Below are positions 43,285-53,099 of a DNA stretch of 64,000 bases, one piece after another (positions within the stretch are counted from its first letter, which is position 1; every line of letters begins with the position of its first letter). The notes beneath the pieces were generated by a model. It made no database searches. It was not told where the DNA came from and saw nothing but the letters and a program-made list of their open reading frames with translations. Position numbers and translations under genes: made by a program. The DNA is from Sphingobium sp. BYY-5 (GTDB taxonomy: Bacteria; Pseudomonadota; Alphaproteobacteria; Sphingomonadales; Sphingomonadaceae): the NCBI RefSeq assembly GCF_022758885.1, contig NZ_JALEBH010000001.1, forward strand, positions 2,294,001-2,358,000. Reading direction: 5' to 3'.

Positions 43285-45698
43285 AGTTCACCCTCTCCTG
43301 GCTCAAGACGCATCTCAACACCGATGCTGACCTTGCGACGATCCTCAAGACGCTGAACGCCATCGGGCTGGAGGTCGAGGGTGTCGAGAATCCGGCGGAG
43401 AAGCTGGGCGCGTTCAAGATCGCGAAGGTGCTGACCGCCGAGCGTCATCCGCAGGCCGACAAGTTGCAGGTGCTGACCGTCGATCATGGCGACGGTACGC
43501 CTCTTCAGGTCGTCTGCGGCGCGCCCAATGCACGTGCCGGGCTGATCGGCGTGTTCGGGGTCGAGGGCGCGGTGGTGCCGGTCAATGGCATGGTCCTGAA
43601 GAAGACCGCGATCCGTGGCGTCGAATCCAACGGCATGATGTGCTCCACGCGCGAGCTGGAACTGGGCGAGGATCATGACGGCATCATCGAGCTTCCCGCC
43701 GACGCGCCGGTGGGACAGGTCTATGCGCAATGGGCGGGTCTCGACGATCCGGTCATCGACGTGTCGATCACCCCCAACCGTCAGGATTGCATGGGCGTGC
43801 GCGGCATCGCCCGCGATCTGGCGGCGGCGGGCCTGGGCACACTCAACGCCATCATCGTGCCGACCATCGAAGGCGCGGGTCCGGGACCAGACGTGCGTAC
43901 GGACGACACGGACGGCTGCCCCGCCTTCTTCGCGCGCACCGTGCGCGGCGTCACCAATGGCGCGTCGCCCGAATGGATGAGCAAGCGCCTGAAGGCGATC
44001 GGGCAGAAGCCGATCAGCACCCTGGTCGACATCACCAACTATATCATGATCGACCTCGGCCGCCCGCTCCACGTCTATGACATGGCGCCCCTCAAAGGGG
44101 GTCTCGTCGCGCGCAAAGGCAAGCCGGGCGAAGAGGTGCTGGCGCTCAACGGCAAGAGCTACACCGTCGACGAGACGATGACCGTCATCGCCGATGATGA
44201 GGCTGTGCATGATATCGGCGGCATCATGGGCGGCGAACATTCGGGCGCGCAGGACGGCACGACCGACGTGCTGATCGAATGCGCCTATTTCACGCCGGAG
44301 CGGATCGCCGTGACCGGACAGAAACTCGCCCTCACCAGCGACGCGCGCGGCCGGTTCGAGCGCGGAGTCGATCCCGCTTTCCTGGATGACGGCCTGTCGA
44401 TCGCGACCAGCCTGGTCGTCAGCCTGTGCGGCGGCACGCCCAGCGAAGCGACCCGCGCCGGCACCCCGCCCGCGACACAGAAGACCGTCCTCTATACGCC
44501 CGACCAGTGCCTGGCGCTGGCCGGGGTGGACGTGCCCGCCGACGAACAGAAAAGCATCCTGCAAAGCCTGGGCTTCGGGGTCGAGGGCGACGCATCCTAT
44601 GTCGACTATCAGGACGGCGTGCCCGTCACCATGCCCGAACGCTGGACGATCAGTGTCCCGACCTGGCGCCGCGACGTCGATAGCTGGCCCGATATCGTCG
44701 AGGAAGTGGTGCGCATCGTCGGCCTCGACCAGGTGCCTTCCACCCCGTTGCCGCGCGTGCCGGGCGTCGCCCGCCCGACCGCCACGCCGGAACAACTGGT
44801 GGAACGCCGCGTGCGCCGCACCGCCGCCGCGCGGGGCCTGGCGGAAGCGATCAACTGGTCCTTCATCTCGGACAAGGAAGCCGCCGCCGTGGGCGGGGGC
44901 GACTGGACGCTGGCCAATCCGATTTCCGAAGACCTCAAGGTCATGCGGCCCTCGCTGCTGCCCGGCCTGCTGTCGGCGACCAAGCGCAATATCGATCGCA
45001 GCGCCACGAGCGTCCGCCTGTTCGAACTGGGCCGCCGCTATTTCAAACAGGGCGAGCGCGCGACCGTCGGCTTCGTGCTGGCGGGCGAAAAGACCGCGCG
45101 CGGCTGGCAGTCGGGCAAGGCACAGTCGTTCGAGGCCTTTGACGCCAAGGCGGAAGTGATCGCCCTGCTCGCCGCCGCCGGTGCGCCGGTCGGCAATCTC
45201 CAGAGCTTCGGCGAAGCTTCGGCCGCCTATCATCCCGGCCAGTCGGGCACGCTGCGCCTCGGCCCCAAGGTGGCGCTCGCCGAATATGGCGTGCTGCACC
45301 CCAGCCTCGCCAAGCAGTTCGGCCTGACCGGCACCGTCGTCGCGGGCGAGATTTTCCTCGACGTCATCCCGGCCAAGCGCAAGTCGGGCTTCATGCGCGC
45401 GCCCTATGCGCCGCCCGCCTTGCAGGCGGTGAAGCGCGACTTCGCCTTCCTGGTGCCGAAGGCTGTCGAGGCCGATGCGCTCGTGCGCGCGGTCAGGGGC
45501 GCGGACAAGAAGAGCATCGTCGACGCCCGCTTGTTCGACGTCTTCGTCGGACCGGGCGTGGACGACGGCAGCAAGTCGCTCGCCATCGAGGTCACGCTCC
45601 AGCCGGGCGAGAAGAGCTTTTCCCAGGAAGAGCTGGAAGCGATCAGCGCCGCCGTGGTCAAGGCCGCGCAGAAGCTGGGCGGTTCCTTGCGGGGATAA
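43281..45698 (+). CDS. pheT: Phenylalanine--tRNA ligase beta subunit
   Basis: 805 residues. An N-terminal OB-fold tRNA-binding domain (about 40-150) reads [25 protein letters not shown], followed by the B3/B4 editing domain, B5 domain, a pseudo-catalytic core and a C-terminal FDX-ACB anticodon domain (last 95 residues, starting [20 protein letters not shown]). It edits Tyr-tRNA-Phe and binds tRNA for PheS. Coupled to pheS by a 4-base overlap. Confidence 0.97.
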   Translation: MKFTLSWLKTHLNTDADLATILKTLNAIGLEVEGVENPAEKLGAFKIAKVLTAERHPQADKLQVLTVDHGDGTPLQVVCGAPNARAGLIGVFGVEGAVVPVNGMVLKKTAIRGVESNGMMCSTRELELGEDHDGIIELPADAPVGQVYAQWAGLDDPVIDVSITPNRQDCMGVRGIARDLAAAGLGTLNAIIVPTIEGAGPGPDVRTDDTDGCPAFFARTVRGVTNGASPEWMSKRLKAIGQKPISTLVDITNYIMIDLGRPLHVYDMAPLKGGLVARKGKPGEEVLALNGKSYTVDETMTVIADDEAVHDIGGIMGGEHSGAQDGTTDVLIECAYFTPERIAVTGQKLALTSDARGRFERGVDPAFLDDGLSIATSLVVSLCGGTPSEATRAGTPPATQKTVLYTPDQCLALAGVDVPADEQKSILQSLGFGVEGDASYVDYQDGVPVTMPERWTISVPTWRRDVDSWPDIVEEVVRIVGLDQVPSTPLPRVPGVARPTATPEQLVERRVRRTAAARGLAEAINWSFISDKEAAAVGGGDWTLANPISEDLKVMRPSLLPGLLSATKRNIDRSATSVRLFELGRRYFKQGERATVGFVLAGEKTARGWQSGKAQSFEAFDAKAEVIALLAAAGAPVGNLQSFGEASAAYHPGQSGTLRLGPKVALAEYGVLHPSLAKQFGLTGTVVAGEIFLDVIPAKRKSGFMRAPYAPPALQAVKRDFAFLVPKAVEADALVRAVRGADKKSIVDARLFDVFVGPGVDDGSKSLAIEVTLQPGEKSFSQEELEAISAAVVKAAQKLGGSLRG

Positions 45699-45708
45699 TC
45701 CACATCGG

Positions 45709-45812
45709 GACTGGACCCCGGCCTGCGCCGGGGAACAAGGCGTCATGGTATAACCCCCTTCGTTTCGAGCGAAGTCGAGAAACGCATCTCGACACGTGCG
45801 AAGCGAACGGAC
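45709..45812. repeat. Two REP-type palindromes after pheT
   Basis: TGGACCCCGGCCTGCGCCGG plus GGAAC (about 45712-45735) is the same module as at 50528 and 57316. Next to it CCTTCGTTTCGAGCGAAGTC faces GTGCGAAGCGAACGG (45757-45812) with an inner TCGAGAAACGCATCTCGA stem. They separate the convergent pheT and secreted-protein genes. Confidence 0.75.
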
Positions 45813-45817
45813 GATAG

Positions 45818-46366
45818 TTACTTCTTCTCGCCTTCTTGCTTCTCCGCCGCCACCGGCCTGGGCGGCGCGATCGGCGCGATCTTGCAGCCTTTGGCGCTCG
45901 CCAGCCCGCGCAGATAGCCGCGCCGCGCGATGCCGGCCGTCACCGCCGCCTGCAACCGGCGCTCGGCCGGCGCCGCGCCGCTGATCTCACGCACCAGGCC
46001 GCGGAAGGGGATCACCGAATTGACGATGGTCTTGCCCACCGCCTCGGCGATCTTGCCGGTGCGATTCTCATTGGCTTCCTTGCCGACGGTGAAATCCTCG
46101 CCCAGCACGGCGTTCAGTTCGCCCAGCCCGGCATTCAGCCCCTTGCAGGTCCGGCTGGCGGGCGCGGCATAGGGATTTTCCACGGCCTTTAGCAGCACCG
46201 GCGGAATCTGGTCCTTGTCGATGCCCACGTCGCGCGCAGGCTGGGTCGCGATCTTGCCGGCCTTGTCCAGCGTCTGGTCCCTGGGCCTGTCCTGCTCCTG
46301 TGCCAGCGCCATGGCAGGCAGCAGCAGCGACAGGGTGATGGCGGTCATGATCCGTTGCATTTGCAT
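45818..46366 (-). CDS. Secreted hypothetical protein
   Basis: 182 residues: signal peptide (about 1-22, ending AMALA), then a helical, charged domain. A conserved-looking stretch ASRTCKGLNAGLGELNAVLGEDFTVG carries one cysteine, and a second lies in SAKGCKIAPI near the C-terminus. The tail is proline/lysine-rich. No family recognised; likely periplasmic. I chose the ATG at 46366 because AGGAGG is 6-7 bases ahead. Divergent from the epimerase gene. Confidence 0.75.
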   Translation of the reverse strand: MQMQRIMTAITLSLLLPAMALAQEQDRPRDQTLDKAGKIATQPARDVGIDKDQIPPVLLKAVENPYAAPASRTCKGLNAGLGELNAVLGEDFTVGKEANENRTGKIAEAVGKTIVNSVIPFRGLVREISGAAPAERRLQAAVTAGIARRGYLRGLASAKGCKIAPIAPPRPVAAEKQEGEKK

Positions 46367-46505
46367 TCTGATCCTCCTGTCCCCCCAACCTGTGGCGGCA
46401 TCGATCGGTTCCCCTGCCGAAACGATCACGCTCCTGAAACGATTCCAGGACAAGACTCTTGTCCGACGCAACGCTATGCGAAACCGCACCCCGCAGGAGG
46501 CCCCA

Positions 46506-47390
46506 TTGTCCGACACCCGCATCGCCATCGCTTCATCCGCCCTGTCCGCGCAGATCGACCCGCTGGGCGCGGAACTCTGGTCGTTGAAGGACGCGCAGGG
46601 GCGCGACCTGATGACCGATGCCGATCCGCGCTGGTGGACCGGCCATGCGCCCCTGCTCTTCCCCTTCGTCGGCCGGTCGCGCGGCGATATCTATCGCTTC
46701 GACGGACGCGACTATCCGATGCCGCAGCATGGCTTCGCCCGCCACCATGCATTCGCGCTGGTCGAACGCAGCGACGACAGGGTGCTGTTCCGGCTGGACG
46801 CGGATGGCGAGACCCGCGCCGCCTATCCCTTCGACTTCCGGCTCGACATGGGCTTTGCGCTGGAGGAAGCGACGCTGCGGATGACCGCCACCGTGACCAA
46901 CCGGGGTGAGGCGGACATGCCCTTCTCCTTCGGCTATCATCCCGCCTTCGCCTGGCCCCTACCCTATGGCGGCGCGGCGGAGGCGCATCGCATCGTCTTC
47001 GAACAGCCCGAACCCGCCCCGATCCGCAAGGTCGGCAGCGAACCCGGCCTGATCGCGCGCGAGTCCGTTCCCTCCCTGGTCGAGGGCGCTACGCTCGCGC
47101 CGACCCATGCCATGTTCGAAGGCGACGCGCTGATCTGGGACGATCTCGCCAGCCGGTCGCTGACCTGGGGCGTACCGGGCAGGCCGCATCTCAAGATCGA
47201 TTTCCCCGACACGCCCTGGCTCGGCCTGTGGCAGAAGCCGGGCGCCCATTATCTGTGCGTCGAACCCTGGGCCGGCATGGCCGATCCGGTCGGGTTCGAG
47301 GGCGATGTCTGGGACAAGCCGGGCATCATGCGGCTGGAACCTGGCGATTCACGATCCTTCCGCATGGACGTGAGCCTCGTGGACGTGTAA
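46506..47390 (+). CDS. Aldose 1-epimerase family protein
   Basis: 294 residues of the galactose-mutarotase / LacX-like fold: LSAQIDPLGAELWSLKDAQGRDLMTD, GHAPLLFPFVGRSRGD, the catalytic-His region PMPQHGFARHHAF and late CVEPWAGMADPVGFEG. It would interconvert sugar anomers or bind sugar phosphates. The start is a TTG at 46506 with a perfect AGGAGG 5 bases ahead; no better in-frame start exists close by. Confidence 0.88.
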   Translation: MSDTRIAIASSALSAQIDPLGAELWSLKDAQGRDLMTDADPRWWTGHAPLLFPFVGRSRGDIYRFDGRDYPMPQHGFARHHAFALVERSDDRVLFRLDADGETRAAYPFDFRLDMGFALEEATLRMTATVTNRGEADMPFSFGYHPAFAWPLPYGGAAEAHRIVFEQPEPAPIRKVGSEPGLIARESVPSLVEGATLAPTHAMFEGDALIWDDLASRSLTWGVPGRPHLKIDFPDTPWLGLWQKPGAHYLCVEPWAGMADPVGFEGDVWDKPGIMRLEPGDSRSFRMDVSLVDV

Positions 47391-47406
47391 CGGGCGCACC
47401 CAAGGT

Positions 47407-47505
47407 TCCGTTCGGGCTGAGCGAAGTCGAAGCCCCCCACTGAGCGCAGCGAAGTGCCTCGCCTCCGCTCGGCATGGCCCTTCGACTTCGCTCAGGGCGA
47501 ACGGG
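47407..47505. repeat. REP-type inverted repeat pair (AGCGAAGTCGAAG variant)
   Basis: TCCGTTCGGGCTGAGCGAAG at the left faces CTTCGCTCAGGGCGAACGGG at the right, with an inner GAGCGCAGCGAAGTGCCTCG region. Same architecture as 41024-41100 but with a different centre, so two variants of one family occur in the window. Confidence 0.8.
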
Positions 47506-47534
47506 TTTTGTTACTCGCGACCCAGAAAATCATC

Positions 47535-49112
47535 ATGACCATCCCATCCCGCCGCACCTTCGCGATCATTTCCCACCCGGATGCGGGCAAGACCACGCTC
47601 ACCGAAAAGCTGCTGCTGGAAGGCGGCGCGATCCATCTGGCAGGGGAAGTCAAGGCGCGCGGGCAGAACCGCCGCGCCCGGTCGGACTGGATGAAGATCG
47701 AGCAGCAGCGCGGCATTTCCGTCACCTCCTCCGTCATGACGTTCGAACGGACGCGCGATGGGGAGACAATCACCTTCAACCTGCTCGACACGCCGGGGCA
47801 TGAGGATTTCAGCGAGGATACCTATCGCACCCTGACCGCCGTCGACAGCGCCGTCATGGTGATCGACGCCGCCAAGGGCATCGAGCCGCAGACGCGCAAA
47901 TTGTTCGAGGTCTGCCGCCTGCGCAACGTCCCCATCATCACCTTCGTCAACAAGGTGGACCGAGAGGGCCGCGAAACCTTCGGCCTGCTGGACGAGGTGG
48001 CGGACCAGCTCCAGCTCGACGTCTGTCCGATGAGCTGGCCGGTCGGCATGGGCGGCGAGTTCGAGGGGATTTACGACTTCGCGACCAACCGGCTGATGCA
48101 GCCCACGGGGCCATCCAAGGAGTTTGACGGCACCCGCCACCAGTTCACCGGCCTCGATGATCCGAAGCTGGCCGATTTTCTTTCGCCGCAAGGGCTGGCG
48201 AAGCTGCGCGAGGAAGCGGAACTTTCCCAGGGCGGCTATGCCCATTTCGACCTCGCCCGCTATCGTCATGGCGACCTGACGCCGGTCTATTTCGGCTCAG
48301 CCTTGAAGCTGTTCGGCGTCACCGAACTGATCGACGCGCTCTCCGCCCACGCCCCGCCGCCGCGCGCCCAGCCCGCCGAACCTGCGGCCGTGGAGCCGGA
48401 GCAGAGCGAAGTCACTGGCTTCATCTTCAAGGTGCAGGCCAATATGGACCCGATGCACCGCGACCGCATCGCCTTCATGCGGCTGGTGTCGGGCAAGTTC
48501 AAACGCGGCATGAAGCTGACGCCGAGCGGATCGGGCAAGCCGCTCGCCGTCCATTCGCCCATCCTTTTCTTCGCGCAGGATCGCGAACTGGCGGACGAGG
48601 CCTTCCCCGGCGACATCATCGGCATCCCCAACCATGGCGCGCTGCGCGTGGGCGACACGCTGAGCGAAAAGCCGGGCCTGCGCTTCACCGGCCTGCCCAA
48701 TTTCGCGCCCGAAATATTGCGCCGCGTGGCGCTGAAAGACCCGACCAAGACCAAGCAGTTGCGCAAGGCGCTGGACGACCTCAGCGAAGAGGGTGTGATC
48801 CAGGTCTTCTACCCCGAAATCGGCAGCAACTGGATCGTCGGCGTGGTCGGCCAGCTCCAGCTCGAAGTGCTGATCTCGCGCCTTGAGGCGGAATATAAGG
48901 TCGCGGCGGGGCTGGAACAGTCGCCCTTCGACACCGCCCGCTGGATCAGCGGCGACGATGCGGCGGTCAAGGATCTCGTCTCCTATAACGGCGCCAACAT
49001 GGCCAAGGACCGCGACGGCAACCTCGTCTTCATGGCCAAGAGCACCTGGGACATCGGCTACCAGCAGGAACGCCACCCCAAGGTGAAGTTCAGCGCGACG
49101 AAAGAGCGCTAG
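47535..49112 (+). CDS. prfC: Peptide chain release factor 3
   Basis: A 525-residue GTPase that recycles RF1/RF2 from the ribosome. G1 SHPDAGKTT, the RF3 stretch ARSDWMKIEQQRGISVTSSV, G3 DTPGHEDFSEDT and G4 NKVDRE are present, followed by domains II and III. The ATG at 47535 has only a weak ribosome-binding site, and the preceding REP pair lies 30 bp away. Confidence 0.96.
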   Translation: MTIPSRRTFAIISHPDAGKTTLTEKLLLEGGAIHLAGEVKARGQNRRARSDWMKIEQQRGISVTSSVMTFERTRDGETITFNLLDTPGHEDFSEDTYRTLTAVDSAVMVIDAAKGIEPQTRKLFEVCRLRNVPIITFVNKVDREGRETFGLLDEVADQLQLDVCPMSWPVGMGGEFEGIYDFATNRLMQPTGPSKEFDGTRHQFTGLDDPKLADFLSPQGLAKLREEAELSQGGYAHFDLARYRHGDLTPVYFGSALKLFGVTELIDALSAHAPPPRAQPAEPAAVEPEQSEVTGFIFKVQANMDPMHRDRIAFMRLVSGKFKRGMKLTPSGSGKPLAVHSPILFFAQDRELADEAFPGDIIGIPNHGALRVGDTLSEKPGLRFTGLPNFAPEILRRVALKDPTKTKQLRKALDDLSEEGVIQVFYPEIGSNWIVGVVGQLQLEVLISRLEAEYKVAAGLEQSPFDTARWISGDDAAVKDLVSYNGANMAKDRDGNLVFMAKSTWDIGYQQERHPKVKFSATKER

Positions 49113-49122
49113 GACCAGTCAT

Positions 49123-49231
49123 CCTCCCCTGGCAGGGGAGGTGGCTGGCCGCAGGCCAGACGGAGGGGTGTCCCGCTATCGATAGGGTGACACCCCACCA
49201 CTTCGTGGTCCCCCTCCCCTTACAGGGGAGG
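49123..49231. repeat. Modular palindromic repeat (CTATCGATAG type), copy 2
   Basis: Hairpins CCTCCCCTGGCAGGGGAGG (49123-49141) and CTCCCCTTACAGGGGAG (49214-49230) flank a core with GTGTCCCGCTATCGATAGGG and TGACACC, an imperfect inverted repeat. The core matches 21850-21870 base for base over about 19 bp. A CCACTTCGTGG hairpin sits between. It fills the gap between convergent prfC and the MFS gene. Confidence 0.8.
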
Positions 49232-49235
49232 ATTT

Positions 49236-50486
49236 TCAGGCCGCCACCCAATCCTTGCGCAACGCCCTGCCCGCCAGCGCCATGAACAGCCCCGCGAGCA
49301 GATAGAAGCCAAGCGCCGCAACAATGGCGTAGCGCAGCGCCTCCACCCCATAGGCCGGCGTCAATGCATCGGACAGCGCGCCCACGCTCCACGAGCCAAG
49401 CCCCAGCCCGACCAGATTGTTGATGAGCAGGAAGCTCGCCGCCGCGCTCGCGCGCATATGGGCGGGGACGAGATGCTGCACGGCGGTCAGCACCGGGCCG
49501 AGCCAGACATAGACCAAAGCCTGCGGGATCAGGAACAGAGCGAAGGCCAGGCCCACGCTGTTCGACAGCACGCCGACCACGAACAGCGGCATCCCCACCA
49601 CATAGCTGACCGCCGGCACCCAGGCGTAGAAGGCCTTGTCCCGGCCGCCCATCGCATCGCCCAGCCAGCCGCCCAGCAGCACGCCCGCCACCCCGCCGAT
49701 CAGCAGCAGCGCGCCCAGAAACTGCCCTGCCCCAAGGATGTCGAGGCCGAAGCTGCGCATCAGCAGGCTGGGCAGCCAGAAGGCGACGCCATAGCCGCAC
49801 ATCGAACTGCATGCCGCACCCAGCGCCAGGAACCAGAAACTGCGCTTGGCCGCGAGGATGCCGAACACCGCCGATACCGGCACCGCATCCGCCGCCTGCA
49901 TCGGCCGCGCAGGCTCCCGCACCACCAGGCGGAAGACGGGGGCGATCAGCAGCCCCATGACGCCAACCGCGATGAAGGCGGTGCGCCACTCGACGGTCTG
50001 CGCGATATAGCCGCCCAGCAGCACGCCCCCCGCCGATCCCAAAGGGATGCCGAGCGAATAGATGGACAGCGCCCGCGCCCGCTGATGCGCCGGGAAATAG
50101 TCGGAGATCACCGCATAGGAGGGGGCGACGCCGCCCGCCTCCCCCACGCCCACGCCGATGCGGAACAGGAACATCTGCGCGAAACTGCCCGCCATGCCGC
50201 AAAGCGCGGTAAAGCCGCTCCAGACGGCGAGGCTGACGGTGATGACCCAGGTCCGGCTGGTCCGGTCGGCCAGCAGCGCCAGCGGGATCGCCAGCGTCGA
50301 ATAGAGAAGCGCGAAGGCTATGCCGCCCAGTGCGCCAAGCTGCGTATCGGTCAGATGCAACTCCGCCTTGATCGGCCCGGCCAGGATGCCGAGGATCTGC
50401 CGGTCGAGGAAATTGAACGTATAGACCAGCAACAGCATCGCCAGCACGACGCCACGATAGGCGGGGGAAGAGGTTCGGTCGGTCAT
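49236..50486 (-). CDS. MFS transporter (spinster-like)
   Basis: 416 residues with twelve membrane helices. The first helix ends FNFLDRQILGILAGPIK, a signature of the spinster/ACS-like MFS group often found beside TonB receptors in sphingomonads; RIGVGVGEAGGVAPSYAVISDYFP follows in helix 4. Substrate unknown, probably an organic acid, lipid or aromatic. It lies downstream of the TonB receptor gene in the same direction, 97 bp apart, so the two may act in one uptake pathway. I took the ATG at 50486; a GTG one codon earlier is possible. Confidence 0.9.
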   Translation of the reverse strand: MTDRTSSPAYRGVVLAMLLLVYTFNFLDRQILGILAGPIKAELHLTDTQLGALGGIAFALLYSTLAIPLALLADRTSRTWVITVSLAVWSGFTALCGMAGSFAQMFLFRIGVGVGEAGGVAPSYAVISDYFPAHQRARALSIYSLGIPLGSAGGVLLGGYIAQTVEWRTAFIAVGVMGLLIAPVFRLVVREPARPMQAADAVPVSAVFGILAAKRSFWFLALGAACSSMCGYGVAFWLPSLLMRSFGLDILGAGQFLGALLLIGGVAGVLLGGWLGDAMGGRDKAFYAWVPAVSYVVGMPLFVVGVLSNSVGLAFALFLIPQALVYVWLGPVLTAVQHLVPAHMRASAAASFLLINNLVGLGLGSWSVGALSDALTPAYGVEALRYAIVAALGFYLLAGLFMALAGRALRKDWVAA

Positions 50487-50527
50487 CACGCCTGCTTTAT
50501 TCCTTGATAGCCGATCATGCCACCCGG

Positions 50528-50554
50528 CCGTTCCCCGGCGAAGGCCGGGGAACG
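50528..50554. repeat. REP palindrome between receptor and MFS genes
   Basis: CGTTCCCCGGC and GCCGGGGAACG form a perfect stem with a short AAG-type centre. It may also act as an attenuator between the receptor and the transporter. Confidence 0.8.
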
Positions 50555-50583
50555 ATCCCTGTCATCGGGCACCGTGAACCGCC

Positions 50584-52941
50584 CTAAAACTTCACCGTCC
50601 CGGTCACGAACACCTGCCGGGGATTGCCGTAAAAGGCAGTCAGCGTGCCTTCGCGGCCCAGCGAGGGGGTCGGGAAACCGGCAGCATTGTTGATGATCGC
50701 CCCCGTCACCGGATTGGCCGCGACGAAGGTGTAGCCCGACGTCTTATATTCCTTGTCCAGGATATTCTTGCCATGGACGCCCAGCGTCCAGCGGTCATTG
50801 GGCGCGGTATAGACGATGCTCGCGTCCCACAGCGCGTAGCCCTTCTGATCGATATAGGGGTTGGGAATCTCGAACTGATAGGTCTTGGACCGCCAGGACA
50901 GGGTGCTGCCGAGATAGACGCTGCCGTCGCCCACCGGCGCGGTGTAGCTCAGCGTCCCGCTGGCGGTCCATTTGGGCGTGTTCTGCACGCGCCGATATTG
51001 CGCCACGTCGGTCGGCACGCTGGCGATATTGGCGATATATTCGCGATATTCCGCATCGATATAACCGATCGCGGTCGACAGGTTCAGCCGGTCGCCGCTG
51101 GACAGGATATCCCGGCCCAAACGCGCATTGCTTTCAAACTCCAGCCCCTTGAAGCGCGCCTTGCCGGCATTGGACACGATGCCGCAGAAGGAAGGCGTCG
51201 CCACGCCGCCGACATTGACGGAGCAGGCGACGGACCCCGGAATCTGCACATCCTTGTAATCGGCATAGAAGCCGGCGACTGCCACAAAGAGCGCGCCGTC
51301 CATGAAATTGCCCTTGTAGCCGACCTCATAGCTGTCCACCTGTTCCGGGCGGAAGCTGAGGAAGGACGCGATCTCGCTCTCCTGCCTTATGCCGTCGCCA
51401 TTCAGGTCCGGCGCGTTGGTGCCCACCCCGCGCGGGTCGAAGCCCCCGCCCTTGAAGCCCTTGGAATAGCTGGCGTAGAGATTATGATCCGGGGTCGGCT
51501 TGTAGCTGACCGAGAAGCGCGGCGTGAATTTCTTATATTTGGCCGATCCGCGGAAGTCGGTGCTGGGCGCGCCGAAGGGCAGGCCAGCCCCGCCGAAGAT
51601 AGGCGATCCGCCACCGACATAGCTTTGCCGCAAAATGTCCGCCCGCCGCTCGTCCCACGTATAGCGGCCGCCCGCCGACACGCTGAACCGGTCGCTGAAA
51701 TCATAGGTGAAGTCGCCGAAGACCGCATAGGTTTCAGTGTCGACATTGGCCTGGGTGAAGGCGGTCAATCCCGCTACGGTCGTGAAGATGCGCGTATCGA
51801 ACGAGGTGTCGGCGCTGGCGTCCAGATAATAGAAGCCGACCATGCCCTTGAGCGGTCCGGCGTCGAGCAATAGCTGGAATTCCTGGCTGAGCTGTTCGTT
51901 GAAATAATAGGCCGGCACATCGACATCGACGGCAGGCAAGGCATCGAAGTCGATCGGCGACGCGCTGTCATCCTTGCGCCAGGCGCTGATCGACCGCAGC
52001 GTCACCGCGTCGCTCAATTCCGCCGTGACGTTCATCGAAAGCCCGTAGGATTTCACATATTGCTTCGGGTCGATAAGACCGCCGCGCGTGTCGAACACAT
52101 TGTCCAGCACCGGCGCGCCCGACAATTGGCCGGGGATCAGGCGATGGCCGCCGCGCGGATTGCTGTTGTCCTTGGTATAGTCGCCGGTGATGCGCATCAA
52201 CACCGGCTGGCCATAGCCGCCCATTTCGAACGTGGCGCGCCCGGCCCAGATATCCTTGTTGTAATTCTCCTCCCCGGTGGTGAGGTTCTTGCCGAAGCCG
52301 CCGCGCGACAGGCGAGCGAAGGCGCCACCGACGCGGATCAGGTCGCCGATCGGGGCCGAAGCCGTGATGATGCCGTCAGCCTGGTCATAGGTGCCATAGG
52401 TGCCCTTGATCTTCAGCGAGAAGTCCTGCGGCAGCATCCTGGTCACATATTTGACCGCGCCGCCGATGGTGTTGCGGCCATAGAGCGTCCCCTGCGGCCC
52501 GCGCAAAATCTCGATCCGCTCGACATCGTAAATGTCCAGGATCGCGCCCTGCGGCCGGTTCAGATAGACATCGTCCAGATAGATGCCGACGCCCTGTTCG
52601 AAACCCGACACCGGGTCCTGCTGGCCGACGCCGCGGATGAAAGCGGTCAGCGTCGAATTGGTGCCGCGCGACGCCTCCAGCGTGGTGTTGGGGGTTACAT
52701 TGGCCAGATCGGTGATGTCGATCGCGCCGCCCCGCTCCAGCGCTTCGCCGGAAAAGGCGCTGACCGCGATCGGCACGCTGACCAGTGTCTCCTCGCGCCG
52801 GCGGGCGGTGACGACGATCGCGGCCTCGTCGTCCGACGCGGCCTGCGGCGCGCCTTGCTGCGCCAGCGCGGGAAGGACGGTCGCCCCGCCCCAGGCGGCG
52901 GAGGCAAGGGCAAGAGCGCGAATGGTCTGATGAGCCTTCAT
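50584..52941 (-). CDS. TonB-dependent receptor
   Basis: A 785-residue outer-membrane receptor: signal peptide (about 1-28, ending PALAQ), plug domain with the TonB-box-like EAAIVVTARRREETLVSVPI and RNTIGGAVKYVTR, then a 22-strand barrel ending in the required terminal phenylalanine (VTGTVKF). It imports a scarce nutrient using TonB energy. Upstream is a perfect 8-6-8 palindrome and a divergent TetR gene, so it is probably a repressor-controlled receptor for a specific compound rather than an iron receptor. Start at 52941 begins the signal peptide. Confidence 0.94.
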   Translation of the reverse strand: MKAHQTIRALALASAAWGGATVLPALAQQGAPQAASDDEAAIVVTARRREETLVSVPIAVSAFSGEALERGGAIDITDLANVTPNTTLEASRGTNSTLTAFIRGVGQQDPVSGFEQGVGIYLDDVYLNRPQGAILDIYDVERIEILRGPQGTLYGRNTIGGAVKYVTRMLPQDFSLKIKGTYGTYDQADGIITASAPIGDLIRVGGAFARLSRGGFGKNLTTGEENYNKDIWAGRATFEMGGYGQPVLMRITGDYTKDNSNPRGGHRLIPGQLSGAPVLDNVFDTRGGLIDPKQYVKSYGLSMNVTAELSDAVTLRSISAWRKDDSASPIDFDALPAVDVDVPAYYFNEQLSQEFQLLLDAGPLKGMVGFYYLDASADTSFDTRIFTTVAGLTAFTQANVDTETYAVFGDFTYDFSDRFSVSAGGRYTWDERRADILRQSYVGGGSPIFGGAGLPFGAPSTDFRGSAKYKKFTPRFSVSYKPTPDHNLYASYSKGFKGGGFDPRGVGTNAPDLNGDGIRQESEIASFLSFRPEQVDSYEVGYKGNFMDGALFVAVAGFYADYKDVQIPGSVACSVNVGGVATPSFCGIVSNAGKARFKGLEFESNARLGRDILSSGDRLNLSTAIGYIDAEYREYIANIASVPTDVAQYRRVQNTPKWTASGTLSYTAPVGDGSVYLGSTLSWRSKTYQFEIPNPYIDQKGYALWDASIVYTAPNDRWTLGVHGKNILDKEYKTSGYTFVAANPVTGAIINNAAGFPTPSLGREGTLTAFYGNPRQVFVTGTVKF

Positions 52942-53010
52942 CGGGTCGATCCTCTCCTGAAAACGGCGCCCGGTCTGCCGGATCGCTTGCGTTGCCTGAT
53001 TCGATAATGA

Positions 53011-53032
53011 AAGTTGAACCATCTTTCAACTT
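53011..53032. promoter_or_regulatory. TetR-type operator palindrome
   Basis: AAGTTGAA (53011-53018) and TTCAACTT (53025-53032) are perfect inverted arms 6 bp apart, between the divergent receptor and TetR genes. Position and symmetry fit the binding site of the adjacent TetR protein and control of both genes. Confidence 0.75.
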
Positions 53033-53099
53033 GAAATAAGAGGCAGGTGACGGAACCCTATCGTTGCGGCAAAAACAACACAGGATGGCAGGAGTAGAG

